NCBI GenBank assembly: GCA_029261835.1
Contig: JAJDAO010000031.1
Span: 1-64,000 of the forward strand
DNA from: Deltaproteobacteria bacterium
GTDB taxonomy: Bacteria > Myxococcota_A > UBA9160 > UBA4427
Direction: 5' to 3'
Length of the DNA: 64,000 nt
Shown: positions 56,970 to 64,000 of the stretch, piece by piece
Position numbering within the stretch: position 1 is the first letter of the stretch
Layout of the letters: the number at the start of each line of letters is the position of its first letter
Notes under the pieces: generated by a model
Database searches by the model: none
What the model saw: only the letters and a program-made list of their open reading frames with translations
Told to the model about the DNA's origin: nothing
Made by a program: the position numbers and the translations under genes

Positions 56970-59609
56970 GTGGCGCTACCGTTTGAAGCTCGCGTCGTAA
57001 GCGGCACGACGCCGACTTCGACAGGAACGAAAGACTTCACGGCGTCGGGCATTACATCAGTGCCGGTCGGCGCGATTGTGATTGCCACGCGCAACACGGC
57101 CGCCGACTCGATCGAGGGCGCCGTCGCGCTCTCGTGGGGCGTGACAGACGGCACCGATGAGTATTGCGGCACCTACTCGATCGAAGACGGCGCGTCGACG
57201 ACGAACGCAAAGAAAGCCGGATCAGACGATCGCGTCGTCTGGGTTCTGAATGCGACGACCGGCGCCGACTTGATCGTCGGCGCGTTCGACTCGTTCATCA
57301 GCGGCGGCATTAGGATCAACTTCACGTCGGTCGTCGGCACGGCGAGAACGATCGGCGTGATCCTGTTCTTTGGCGACGACTGCGACTGCAAGGCGTTCAC
57401 GGTTGCGCCGATGGTCTCAGGCGATACGACCACCGTGACGACGGGTTTCGAAACAGGCTTCGTGCTCGCTAACGCCGTGCCCGATCTCGCCGAGTCACTG
57501 AACGCAGACATGGTCTTTCAGCCATCGATCGCGATCGAGGGCACTGGGAAACAGGTCGTTCAAGTCGGCTTCGCTGAAGACGGCGTAGGTTCTGCGGACT
57601 CGAACGCGACGCACTACTCAGGGATCCTGGGATCAGGCGCCGACTTTGGCGTGTCTCCGATTGGCGCAGGACACGTCGTCTCGATCGATCAATGGAACGC
57701 GACGACCCTGCGGTTCGCTTCTGACGGCGGCGGGATCATTACGCCAACGCCTAGACTCATCGGCCTCGCCGTGCGTCCGTCGACGGCGCAGGTTCAGCTC
57801 GACATCGAAGAGCTGACGCCGACGAGCAACGGCGACGAGGTCTTCACGACAGGGTTCCGCACAGGATTCGCCTACGCCGTTTCGAGCCGGAACACAACCG
57901 GCGACACGACTGAAACGGCAATGATGGTCGGCGTCGGCGGTTCGGATGTTGCCAACCTTGAGCATGTCGCCATGGGCGCGAACGCTCGCGCCGGCGTGAC
58001 GACAACCGAGACCGACTCGGTCTTCGACGAAGCGTTGATTCACACGACGACCGCGAACGGCGCGAACGACCTGATCATCGCCGCGCCAGACGCTCGCGAT
58101 GCGACGACGGTCGACCTCGCTTTCAGCAAGACAGTCGCGACAGCCCGCGTGTATTCGGTCCTGTGGGTTGAAGAGCTTCCGTTCTCTGTCAGCGCGCCGG
58201 CTGCTCTGCCCGCACTCGAATCAGCGGGCACGGTAACGCAGAGATTCAAGGCGAATGCAGCGTCGAGCTTGCCGGCGCTGACGTCGGGCGGCGATGTCGT
58301 CGAGCGGTTCAAGGTGTCGGCGCCGACGACGCTTCCCGCGCTGACATCTGCGGGTGAAGTGACGGTTACGCAGCAAGGCTCAGAGGTCGACGCGCCCGCA
58401 GTCTTGCCCGCGCTCACGTCTGCCGGCGCTGTCGTTCAGAGATTCAAGGCGAGCACTCCCGCCGTTCTTCCGGCTCTGAGTTCGGACGGGAGTGTCGCGC
58501 AACGCTTCAAGGCCACTGCGCCGGCGACTCTGCCGTCACTGTCATCCGCCGGCGCAGTGGTCGAGCGCTTCAAGGTCGATGCTCCGGCGACGCTGCCTGC
58601 GCTAACCAGCTCCGGGAGCGCGATCGCGCGCACGGCTGTCGACAGCGCCGCCATGCTGCCCGCTCTCGAGTCTTCGGGCGCTGTCGCGCAGCGCTTCAAA
58701 GTCAGCGCGTCAGCAGCGCTCCCTGCGCTCATGGCGTCGGGTTCAGTGCAAGCCAGGTTCGCGGTCGAAGCGCCTGCAGTGCTGCCTGCGCTGACGTCGA
58801 GCGGAGCTGTCGCGCAGCGCTTCAGGGCTGCCGTTGCTGCGACGCTCCCCGCGCTCGATTCAGCAGGCGCAGTGTCCGAGCGATTCAAGGTCGACGCGCC
58901 GGCGACGCTTCCTGCGCTCACGAGCGCGGGCTCGGTCTCATCGACTGAGCTGACGACGGTCGACGCGCCTGCAGTGCTTCCGGCGCTGGCTTCTGCGGGC
59001 AGTGTCGCGCAGAGGTTCAAGGCCAGCGCGCCGGCGACCCTGCCGTCGCTTCAATCCGCCGGCGACGTCACGCAGAGGTTCAAGGCGTCGAGCGACGCAA
59101 CGTTGCCGGCGCTGACGTCGAGCGGCACAGTCGCGCAGCGCTCGGCCGTAGACGCAGCCGCGATGCTCCCGTCGCTCACGTCTTCAGGCTCCGTGGTCGA
59201 GCGCTTCAAGGTCAGCGCCCCGGCCGCTCTTCCGGCGCTGACAAGCGCCGGCGAAGTGGCGCTGAAGATCGACGTCAACGCGCTCGCAACCTTGCCAGCC
59301 CTGATCGCTAGCGGAGCTGTCATCCAGCGGTTCAAGGTTGCGGCGCCAGCAGCGCTGCCAGCCATGACGTCGACCGGATCCGTGAGCGTAGACTCAGGCT
59401 TGGTCACAACGATCGAAGAGTGCGTCACACTGCAAGGCGGGCGACTTCTCGTCGCAAACATGGTCGCAGGCCGACTTACGAAAGCAAATCTTGCCGGCGG
59501 GCGAGACGCAGTCGCGAACCTCGAAGGCGGGTCAGCTATGGTGGCAGCGCTGAGCGGCGGGCGCGATCTCGTCGCAGTTCTTCAGGGAAGCCGGAGCCCG
59601 TGCGACTGA
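56970..59609 (+). CDS. Virion protein with 19 tandem 21-residue repeats
   Basis: 879 aa from GTG (AAGGG upstream). Residues 1-405 form two related beta domains (TPTSTGTKDFTASG and TPTSNGDEVFTTG start each). Residues about 408-810 are 19 near-perfect 21-residue units of the form SAPATLPALTSAGSVAQRFKV. The last 65 residues contain short GGR/AxL repeats (ANLAGGRDAVANLEGG). Likely an elongated surface protein or fibre; placement after the sulfatase suggests they cooperate at the cell surface. Confidence 0.75.
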   Translation: MALPFEARVVSGTTPTSTGTKDFTASGITSVPVGAIVIATRNTAADSIEGAVALSWGVTDGTDEYCGTYSIEDGASTTNAKKAGSDDRVVWVLNATTGADLIVGAFDSFISGGIRINFTSVVGTARTIGVILFFGDDCDCKAFTVAPMVSGDTTTVTTGFETGFVLANAVPDLAESLNADMVFQPSIAIEGTGKQVVQVGFAEDGVGSADSNATHYSGILGSGADFGVSPIGAGHVVSIDQWNATTLRFASDGGGIITPTPRLIGLAVRPSTAQVQLDIEELTPTSNGDEVFTTGFRTGFAYAVSSRNTTGDTTETAMMVGVGGSDVANLEHVAMGANARAGVTTTETDSVFDEALIHTTTANGANDLIIAAPDARDATTVDLAFSKTVATARVYSVLWVEELPFSVSAPAALPALESAGTVTQRFKANAASSLPALTSGGDVVERFKVSAPTTLPALTSAGEVTVTQQGSEVDAPAVLPALTSAGAVVQRFKASTPAVLPALSSDGSVAQRFKATAPATLPSLSSAGAVVERFKVDAPATLPALTSSGSAIARTAVDSAAMLPALESSGAVAQRFKVSASAALPALMASGSVQARFAVEAPAVLPALTSSGAVAQRFRAAVAATLPALDSAGAVSERFKVDAPATLPALTSAGSVSSTELTTVDAPAVLPALASAGSVAQRFKASAPATLPSLQSAGDVTQRFKASSDATLPALTSSGTVAQRSAVDAAAMLPSLTSSGSVVERFKVSAPAALPALTSAGEVALKIDVNALATLPALIASGAVIQRFKVAAPAALPAMTSTGSVSVDSGLVTTIEECVTLQGGRLLVANMVAGRLTKANLAGGRDAVANLEGGSAMVAALSGGRDLVAVLQGSRSPCD
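58191..59400 (+). repeat. 19 x 63-bp coding tandem repeat
   Basis: Period 21 codons, consensus (S/D)APA(T/V)LPALTSAGSVxQRFK(A/V). Two units carry small insertions (TVTQQGSEV, SSTELTTV). Units differ in about a third of positions, so the array is old or under selection. Confidence 0.9.
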
Positions 59610-60019
59610 TGGCAAAGATCGGACAAGACTACACCTTCTACGCAGGCAACAGACTGCAGCTCCATATCCCCGTTGTCGACGAAGACGCTTCGGGATCGCC
59701 GGCGCTCAGCAACCTCGACACCGAGTTTTCTTCGGTCAAGTGGGCACTGTCTCGCTTCGACGCCGAAGGCAACGTGAGCACGACTCCCGTGATCGAGAAG
59801 AAGAGCAATGTCGCGCAGGCCGAGACCGGCGGCAACGAGATCGACTTCAGCAACGATGTAGGAACGAACGACGCAGCCGACGTGCAACTGATCACCGGCG
59901 ACACCGATGCGCTGTCAGGCGACTTCTATCACGAACTTGAAGGCTTCGACTCGGGCGGCCAGTCGATCGTTCTCGCTACAGGGACACTGACCATTCTCCG
60001 CAACGTGGTGAACACCTGA
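59609..60019 (+). CDS. Virion structural protein
   Basis: 136 aa from the ATG overlapping the previous stop. Beta-rich (YTFYAGNRLQLHIPVVDED; WALSRFDAEGNVSTTPVIEKK), a pattern like short phage proteins that accompany fibre genes. Followed by the connector with a one-base overlap. Role uncertain. Confidence 0.6.
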   Translation: MAKIGQDYTFYAGNRLQLHIPVVDEDASGSPALSNLDTEFSSVKWALSRFDAEGNVSTTPVIEKKSNVAQAETGGNEIDFSNDVGTNDAADVQLITGDTDALSGDFYHELEGFDSGGQSIVLATGTLTILRNVVNT

Positions 60020-60525
60020 TGCCGACAGCCATCGCAGTAGGGACGAACAGCTACGCGACCATCATTGAAGCGAACACCTTCCTCGATGACCTGATCTATT
60101 CGGGGAGCTGGGAGTTCCTCGGCGACGACACGAAGACGCGAGCGCTGATCACGGCGTTCACGGACCTGGATCAGCTCGGCCTTGTCGATTCGGCGGGTGT
60201 TGCGATCGTGATCGCCTCGGCGCCGGAAGACATCAAGCGCGCGCAGTCCGAGCTGGCCTTCATTTACACCGAAGATCCCGACGCAGCGGAAGGCGTGACT
60301 TCGGGCTCGACAAATCTGCGCAGGGTCAAGGCCGACACTGTCGAAGTCGAGTTCTTCATCGGGAAGGACGGAACCAGGTTCCCGATTCGCGTCATGCGAA
60401 CAATCTCAAACTATCTGCCCGGCGCGTCTGGTGGTAGTGTTCTGGGATCGCTGGCGACTGGGTCATGCGATGCGTCGAGCTTCGACTCGGCGGACAGGCA
60501 TGGCTTGACCGAGGGCTACGCATGA
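60019..60525 (+). CDS. Head-tail connector / DnaT-like adaptor protein
   Basis: 168 aa. 'SYATIIEANTFLDDLIYSGSWEFLGDDTKTRALITAFTDLDQLG' is the adaptor fold often labelled DnaT-like ssDNA-binding in phages, which in position is a head-completion protein. Overlaps the next gene by ATGA. Confidence is moderate because the label in databases is itself historical. Confidence 0.7.
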   Translation: MPTAIAVGTNSYATIIEANTFLDDLIYSGSWEFLGDDTKTRALITAFTDLDQLGLVDSAGVAIVIASAPEDIKRAQSELAFIYTEDPDAAEGVTSGSTNLRRVKADTVEVEFFIGKDGTRFPIRVMRTISNYLPGASGGSVLGSLATGSCDASSFDSADRHGLTEGYA

Positions 60526-60899
60526 CGGGAAGACACCGAGAGCCGGCGCGTAGGCGCGACAGCGCGCGCAGAGTTCGCGACAGCGCTAACAGGCCAAGGC
60601 GCTTGAAGCGATCGGGCACCATGGGAGCCAGGGCCGCTGCGGAGGGACTGAAGATCGCGTCGCTCGGAGCCATCTCGGCTGCCAGGGATCTCGGCCGCTC
60701 GCTTGAAGACTGCAAGGCCAGGTTCGACAACTCGCCGACGTATGGCAGAAAGATCAGCATCGACATCGACATCAGCGGGCGACCTGTCGTGAAGGACGTT
60801 GACCGCGAGGTCCGCTCTGGATGCTCGCCTGTGATCACTCCGCTTGAATCCGCAAATGCGGTCGTGCGAAAGATGCTGCGCGACCTTGCGCGCCGCTGA
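60522..60899 (+). CDS. Hypothetical basic protein in head module
   Basis: 125 aa from the ATG at 60522. Very basic first 35 residues (HREPARRRDSARRVRDSANRPRR), then a helix, then a beta segment (GRKISIDIDISGRPVVKDVDREV). May be a neck or DNA-contacting head protein. No family recognised. Confidence 0.55.
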   Translation: MTGRHREPARRRDSARRVRDSANRPRRLKRSGTMGARAAAEGLKIASLGAISAARDLGRSLEDCKARFDNSPTYGRKISIDIDISGRPVVKDVDREVRSGCSPVITPLESANAVVRKMLRDLARR

Positions 60900-60911
60900 A
60901 AGGAAGACCAC

Positions 60912-61295
60912 ATGCCCAAGCTCTTCGGAATCGACATCGCCAAGATTGCGAACGACGCGGTCGCTAGCGCCGGTGGCGTACTCGACGCGAAGCTCTTGAT
61001 CGTGACTCCGGGCACGCGCACGGCGGGCGCGCTGACCGCTGGAAAGGAAGAGAAAGCGCGGCCGATCTCGTGCAAGGGATTCGTCGGCAGCTACCGCGAG
61101 TCGCAAATCGACGGAGAGCGCATTCAGCAGGGCGACCGTCGCATCGTGTTGATGGGGCAGTCGATCTCGAACGGCAAGGTCGCTCCGAAGCCTAACGATC
61201 AGATCATCATCGAGAACCAGACGTTCACGATCGTAGGCGACGGCGTGGCGCGCGATCCGGCGGCAGCTACCTACGTCTGCCAGTGCCGCGCGTGA
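60912..61295 (+). CDS. Head completion / neck protein
   Basis: 127 aa. 'ISCKGFVGSYRESQIDGERIQQGDRRIVLMGQSISNGKVAPKPNDQIIIENQTFTIVGDGVARDPAAATYVCQCR' matches the short phage proteins that follow adaptors (pattern 'c.Gfv ... gd~~v.ila ... P..gD.i.i.g..y.Iv .. DPa.A.Y'). AAGGAAG upstream. Confidence 0.75.
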   Translation: MPKLFGIDIAKIANDAVASAGGVLDAKLLIVTPGTRTAGALTAGKEEKARPISCKGFVGSYRESQIDGERIQQGDRRIVLMGQSISNGKVAPKPNDQIIIENQTFTIVGDGVARDPAAATYVCQCRA

Positions 61296-61311
61296 AACTC
61301 GAGATTCGCAG

Positions 61312-62298
61312 ATGACGCGCATCGAGAAGATCGACGGATCCGCAGAGCGCATGGCGCTCGCGATCGCCAAGGCGAATCGAGACTTGCGCGCGGCCTTCAT
61401 GTCGGCGGTCTCGTTCATCCGAGACTCGCGCACGATCGATCAGATCGAGCGCCTGCTGATCGACGGAAGGTTCGAGCAGGCGCTCGCCGAGGCGACGGCT
61501 GCGTTCACGGCATTCGCAGACAGCTACGTCGGCGTGATTGTGGTCAACGGAGCGGCCGAGGCCGCGATCGCTTCGCAAGCCCTTCCGGTCTTCGTCGCCT
61601 TCGATCAGACGAACGTGCGCGCCGTGAAGATGATCACGGAGAACCGGCTGCGGTTGATCCGCGAGTTCACGGCAGCGCAGCGCAGCGCGACGCGCGCAGC
61701 GCTGATCGACGGCATAGAGCGAGGGATCAACCCGAGGCAGATGGCGCGCGCGTTCCGCGATTCGATCGGGCTGACCGCGCATCAGGAGCGGGCCGTTCAG
61801 AACTTCCGGCGCCTGCTCATCGAGGGCGATCGAGCGGCGCTTTCGCGGAAGCTCCGGGATCGCCGCTTCGATCCTTCGATCCGCAGGATGCTCGACGGCG
61901 GCAGCGGTCTCTCTTCGGCGCAGATCGAACGCATGGTAGGGCGCTACCGCGAGCGCTCGCTCGCTCACCGAGCGACGACGATCGCGCGCACCGAAGGCCT
62001 GCGTTCAACGCATCAGGGATCAGAGCTACTCTTCGAGCAGCTCGTCGACGAGGGCCGCGTTCAAGCCGATGAGGTCGAAGGCACCTGGGATGACGCGGGC
62101 GATGATCGAGTCCGGGACTTTGAGAGCGGCGCGCAGACGTCGCACAAGAGCATGAACGGCCAGACTCGCCCGATCGGCGTCCCGTTCACCAGCGGAGCCG
62201 GAAGCTCGCTGATGTACCCCGGAGACCCTAACGGGCCGGCGTTCGACACGATCTCGTGCCGATGCCTCGTCTTGCGGCGCTTCAAGCTCCCGAGCTAG
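61312..62298 (+). CDS. MuF-like minor head / head morphogenesis protein
   Basis: 328 aa. Helical N-terminal two thirds; the C-terminal third is the MuF domain: ATTIARTEGLRSTHQGS, then WDDAGDDRVRDFESGAQTSH and a final YPGDPNGPAFDTISCRCLV. It joins the portal complex and shapes the capsid. SD is weak (GAGATTCGCAG). Order MuF - protease - scaffold - capsid is standard. Confidence 0.9.
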   Translation: MTRIEKIDGSAERMALAIAKANRDLRAAFMSAVSFIRDSRTIDQIERLLIDGRFEQALAEATAAFTAFADSYVGVIVVNGAAEAAIASQALPVFVAFDQTNVRAVKMITENRLRLIREFTAAQRSATRAALIDGIERGINPRQMARAFRDSIGLTAHQERAVQNFRRLLIEGDRAALSRKLRDRRFDPSIRRMLDGGSGLSSAQIERMVGRYRERSLAHRATTIARTEGLRSTHQGSELLFEQLVDEGRVQADEVEGTWDDAGDDRVRDFESGAQTSHKSMNGQTRPIGVPFTSGAGSSLMYPGDPNGPAFDTISCRCLVLRRFKLPS

Positions 62299-62359
62299 GC
62301 CGAGCGACCTCGAATAACTCGCAGGACTACGCTTGAAGCCGCGTTCTGGGGATTCGAGA

Positions 62360-62791
62360 ATGCCGGCCATGGGAAAAAGCGAGCTTCTTCACGACTGCGG
62401 CAAGATCACCAAGATCAGCGACGAGCTAGGTCTCGTCTTTGGATGGCTCATGATCTCGAAGATCCGCAAGTCGATCGGCACTCCGTTCGAAGACTACTTC
62501 GACTCGCAGGGCGATCATCTCGAAGAAGATGCGATGGTCGAGGCCGCGACCGACTTCATGATCAGCAGCCGCACGACAAAGGCGATGCACACGGGCGACC
62601 CGAAGGGTACCGCCGTCTTCGCCTTTCCGATGACCGAAGAGATCGCCAAGGCGTTCGGCATCGAATCGAACACAAGCGGCATTCTCTTCGGCGCAAAGCC
62701 CGACGCCGATTCGCTGGCGAAGTTCAAGTCGGGTGAATACACAGGGTTCAGCATCGGCGGCCACTACGTCGACCGCCAACCGGAGAGCTGA
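62360..62791 (+). CDS. XkdF-type prohead protease
   Basis: 143 aa from the ATG at 62360 (62369 is possible). Pattern 'LVFGWLMISKI ... DYFDSQGDHLEEDAMVEAATDFM ... AMHTGD ... SGEYTGFSIGGHYV' is the XkdF serine-protease signature, with His in MHTGD and Ser in GFSIGG. Cleaves scaffold and capsid during maturation. Four bases after it begins the scaffold-like gene. Confidence 0.85.
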   Translation: MPAMGKSELLHDCGKITKISDELGLVFGWLMISKIRKSIGTPFEDYFDSQGDHLEEDAMVEAATDFMISSRTTKAMHTGDPKGTAVFAFPMTEEIAKAFGIESNTSGILFGAKPDADSLAKFKSGEYTGFSIGGHYVDRQPES

Positions 62792-62795
62792 TCGG

Positions 62796-64000
62796 ATGAC
62801 CAAGCGCTACCGAGTGAAGAAGTTCGTCGTCTCAGAAGGCAGCTTCGTTGACCGACCCGCGCAGGGCGGCGCGAAGGTCGTCTTCATGAAGCGCGCCGGC
62901 GATGTCGACGTCGACCTGTCTTCGCTCTTCAAGATGCGCGACGGCGAGCCTTTCGATTCGTTCGTCAAGCGGTTTTCAGGCAGCGACGAGGCGCGCGAGG
63001 CGTTCCCCGATGCGACGCAGAGAATCACGGCGGCGGCCCTGGCCTTTGACGAGCAAGCCTTCGGCAAGTCGTATGTCGAGGCCGTTCCCGTCATGACAGA
63101 CGCCGTCGACGGGCACTCGCACTTGCTCTGGATCGGCCGCGACCGAGGCGGCACGACGAGCTACGGAACCGCGCCCGAGGAAGAGCACAGTCACGACCAT
63201 CCGTGGTCGATCATGCAAGACGGCGAGGTCGTGATCGGCGAAAACGACGGGCACAGTCACACAGTCAACGCCGGATCGCTCCAAGCAGCGATGCGCGAGC
63301 TGATCATGGAAGTGAGCGAGGCTCCGACCGTCATCGCTGACATCGTTCTGTCTTCGGCCTCTGAGGCCGTGATCATCGACGTTTCGAAGATGACCGCCGA
63401 TGAAGTGATCGAGAAGGTCGTCAGCGGCGAGATCGCCATGCGGACGGGGGCCGGCGAAGTGATCGGCAAGTCGTCGATGACCGACGGCGCCTTCGCCATC
63501 CGAAACGAACACGACCTGACGACGGCGATCGCTGTCGCAGGAGACATCCCGCAAGCCGACGTCGTGCGCCACATCATCAAGCGTGCGCGGGTTCTCGGCT
63601 TGGAAGGCGAGCCGAAGCTCGCCGAGTTCATCAAGAGCAACGCCCGACCCGCAGGCGATCCAACACCGGAGGCAGGACAGATGACCGAAAAGTCCAAGGG
63701 CGCCGGCGAGACCGTCGCCAAGGCAGACCACGAAAAGGTCGTAGCCGAGCGAGATCTCGCGAAGCGCGAAGCGACGCTGACCGACAGTCAGCGTGCGCAC
63801 TACAACGACATCGAAGGCGACGCCGCGACGGCGTTCCTCGCGAAGTCGTCCGAAGAGCGCGACGCAGAGCTGAACGAGATCACGAAGGGCGACCCCGTCG
63901 TCTACACGTCAGACGACGGTACCGAGTTCCGCAAGTCCGACGACGCGCGCATGGTCAAGATGGCGAAGGAGCGCGACGCCGACCGCAAGGAACTGCGTCT
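62796..64000 (+). CDS. Scaffold-like head protein with protease-adjacent domain (3' truncated)
   Basis: At least 401 codons with no stop before the edge, so it is missing from the ORF track. Start MTKRYRVKKFVVSEGSFVDRPAQGG resembles XkdF-associated N-terminal segments. A His-rich middle (DGHSHLL, HSHDHPW, DGHSHTV) could bind metal. The C-terminal third is charged and helical (VAERDLAKREATL), as a scaffold would be. The fragment at 1-378 is probably its end: a direct join of the edges is one base out of frame, so a short piece is absent. Confidence 0.7.
   Translation, partial: MTKRYRVKKFVVSEGSFVDRPAQGGAKVVFMKRAGDVDVDLSSLFKMRDGEPFDSFVKRFSGSDEAREAFPDATQRITAAALAFDEQAFGKSYVEAVPVMTDAVDGHSHLLWIGRDRGGTTSYGTAPEEEHSHDHPWSIMQDGEVVIGENDGHSHTVNAGSLQAAMRELIMEVSEAPTVIADIVLSSASEAVIIDVSKMTADEVIEKVVSGEIAMRTGAGEVIGKSSMTDGAFAIRNEHDLTTAIAVAGDIPQADVVRHIIKRARVLGLEGEPKLAEFIKSNARPAGDPTPEAGQMTEKSKGAGETVAKADHEKVVAERDLAKREATLTDSQRAHYNDIEGDAATAFLAKSSEERDAELNEITKGDPVVYTSDDGTEFRKSDDARMVKMAKERDADRKELR

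Noticed and set aside
1-64000. CRISPR arrays, insertion sequences, integrase or attachment sites
   Set aside because: No regularly spaced repeats with spacers, no transposase or recombinase motif, and no tRNA-type direct repeat pair was seen. The 63-bp array at 58.2-59.4 kb is coding.

Overview
The window looks like almost all of one tailed-phage genome (or an intact prophage) with a long-tailed, siphovirus-like particle. It is uniformly GC-rich and tightly packed, and nearly everything reads on the + strand. Two small minus-strand gene clusters (about 40.5-41.1 kb and 49.3-50.6 kb) are the exceptions. The host is probably a GC-rich Gram-negative-type bacterium, because the window encodes a lipobox lipoprotein and several signal peptides. 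A complete sulfatase in the virion region would suit a sulfatase-rich host such as a planctomycete, but that is only a guess. I saw no integrase or obvious lysogeny repressor.

Layout. 50.9-64.0 kb plus 0-2 kb is the packaging and head module: RusA-like resolvase, small and large terminase, portal, accessory virion proteins including a sulfatase and a 19-repeat protein, connectors, MuF minor head protein, XkdF-type protease, a scaffold-like protein, decoration protein and major capsid protein. The scaffold-like gene runs off the right edge and a matching C-terminal piece opens the left edge, so the map is best read as circularly permuted with a short piece missing. 2-17.2 kb is the connector and tail module: tail terminator, tail tube, chaperones with a programmed -1 frameshift, tape measure, distal tail, Fe-S-type hub and central tail protein. 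17.2-18.3 kb holds small membrane proteins that are the only lysis candidates. 18.4-26.6 kb is an early region with an HTH regulator, a sulfotransferase-like protein, two cytosine-C5 methyltransferases and a Spo11/Topo VIA-like 'mini-A' protein. 26.6-38.5 kb carries a lipoprotein, a Sak4-like ATPase with a DUF669 partner, a Cas4-type nuclease, a DEAH helicase, a primase-polymerase and small accessory genes. 38.6-40.5 kb is one large gene I do not recognise. 41-49 kb is an accessory region of small, mostly unknown genes, many cysteine-rich.

Regulation. The most striking feature is a leader of about 70-80 bases in front of at least 13 unrelated small genes. It has an A/T tract, often a stem with variable sequence, a CTCAAGT/CTCATGT loop, then GAAGAGG, GTAACC and an ACGGAGA ribosome-binding site. 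Seven leader-plus-gene units lie in a row at 43.9-46.4 kb like single-gene cassettes. Other regulatory features are a symmetric divergent promoter/operator at 50.69-50.88 kb, a promoter-to-terminator unit that probably encodes a structured RNA (27.57-27.78 kb), a recurring TTGCATTTnTTCG promoter-like motif, several start codons placed as for leaderless mRNAs, many strong hairpin terminators, and two tRNA-like genes with over-long anticodon arms.

All calls come from reading the sequence and the supplied translations. No database search was run, and family names rest on motifs recognised by eye.
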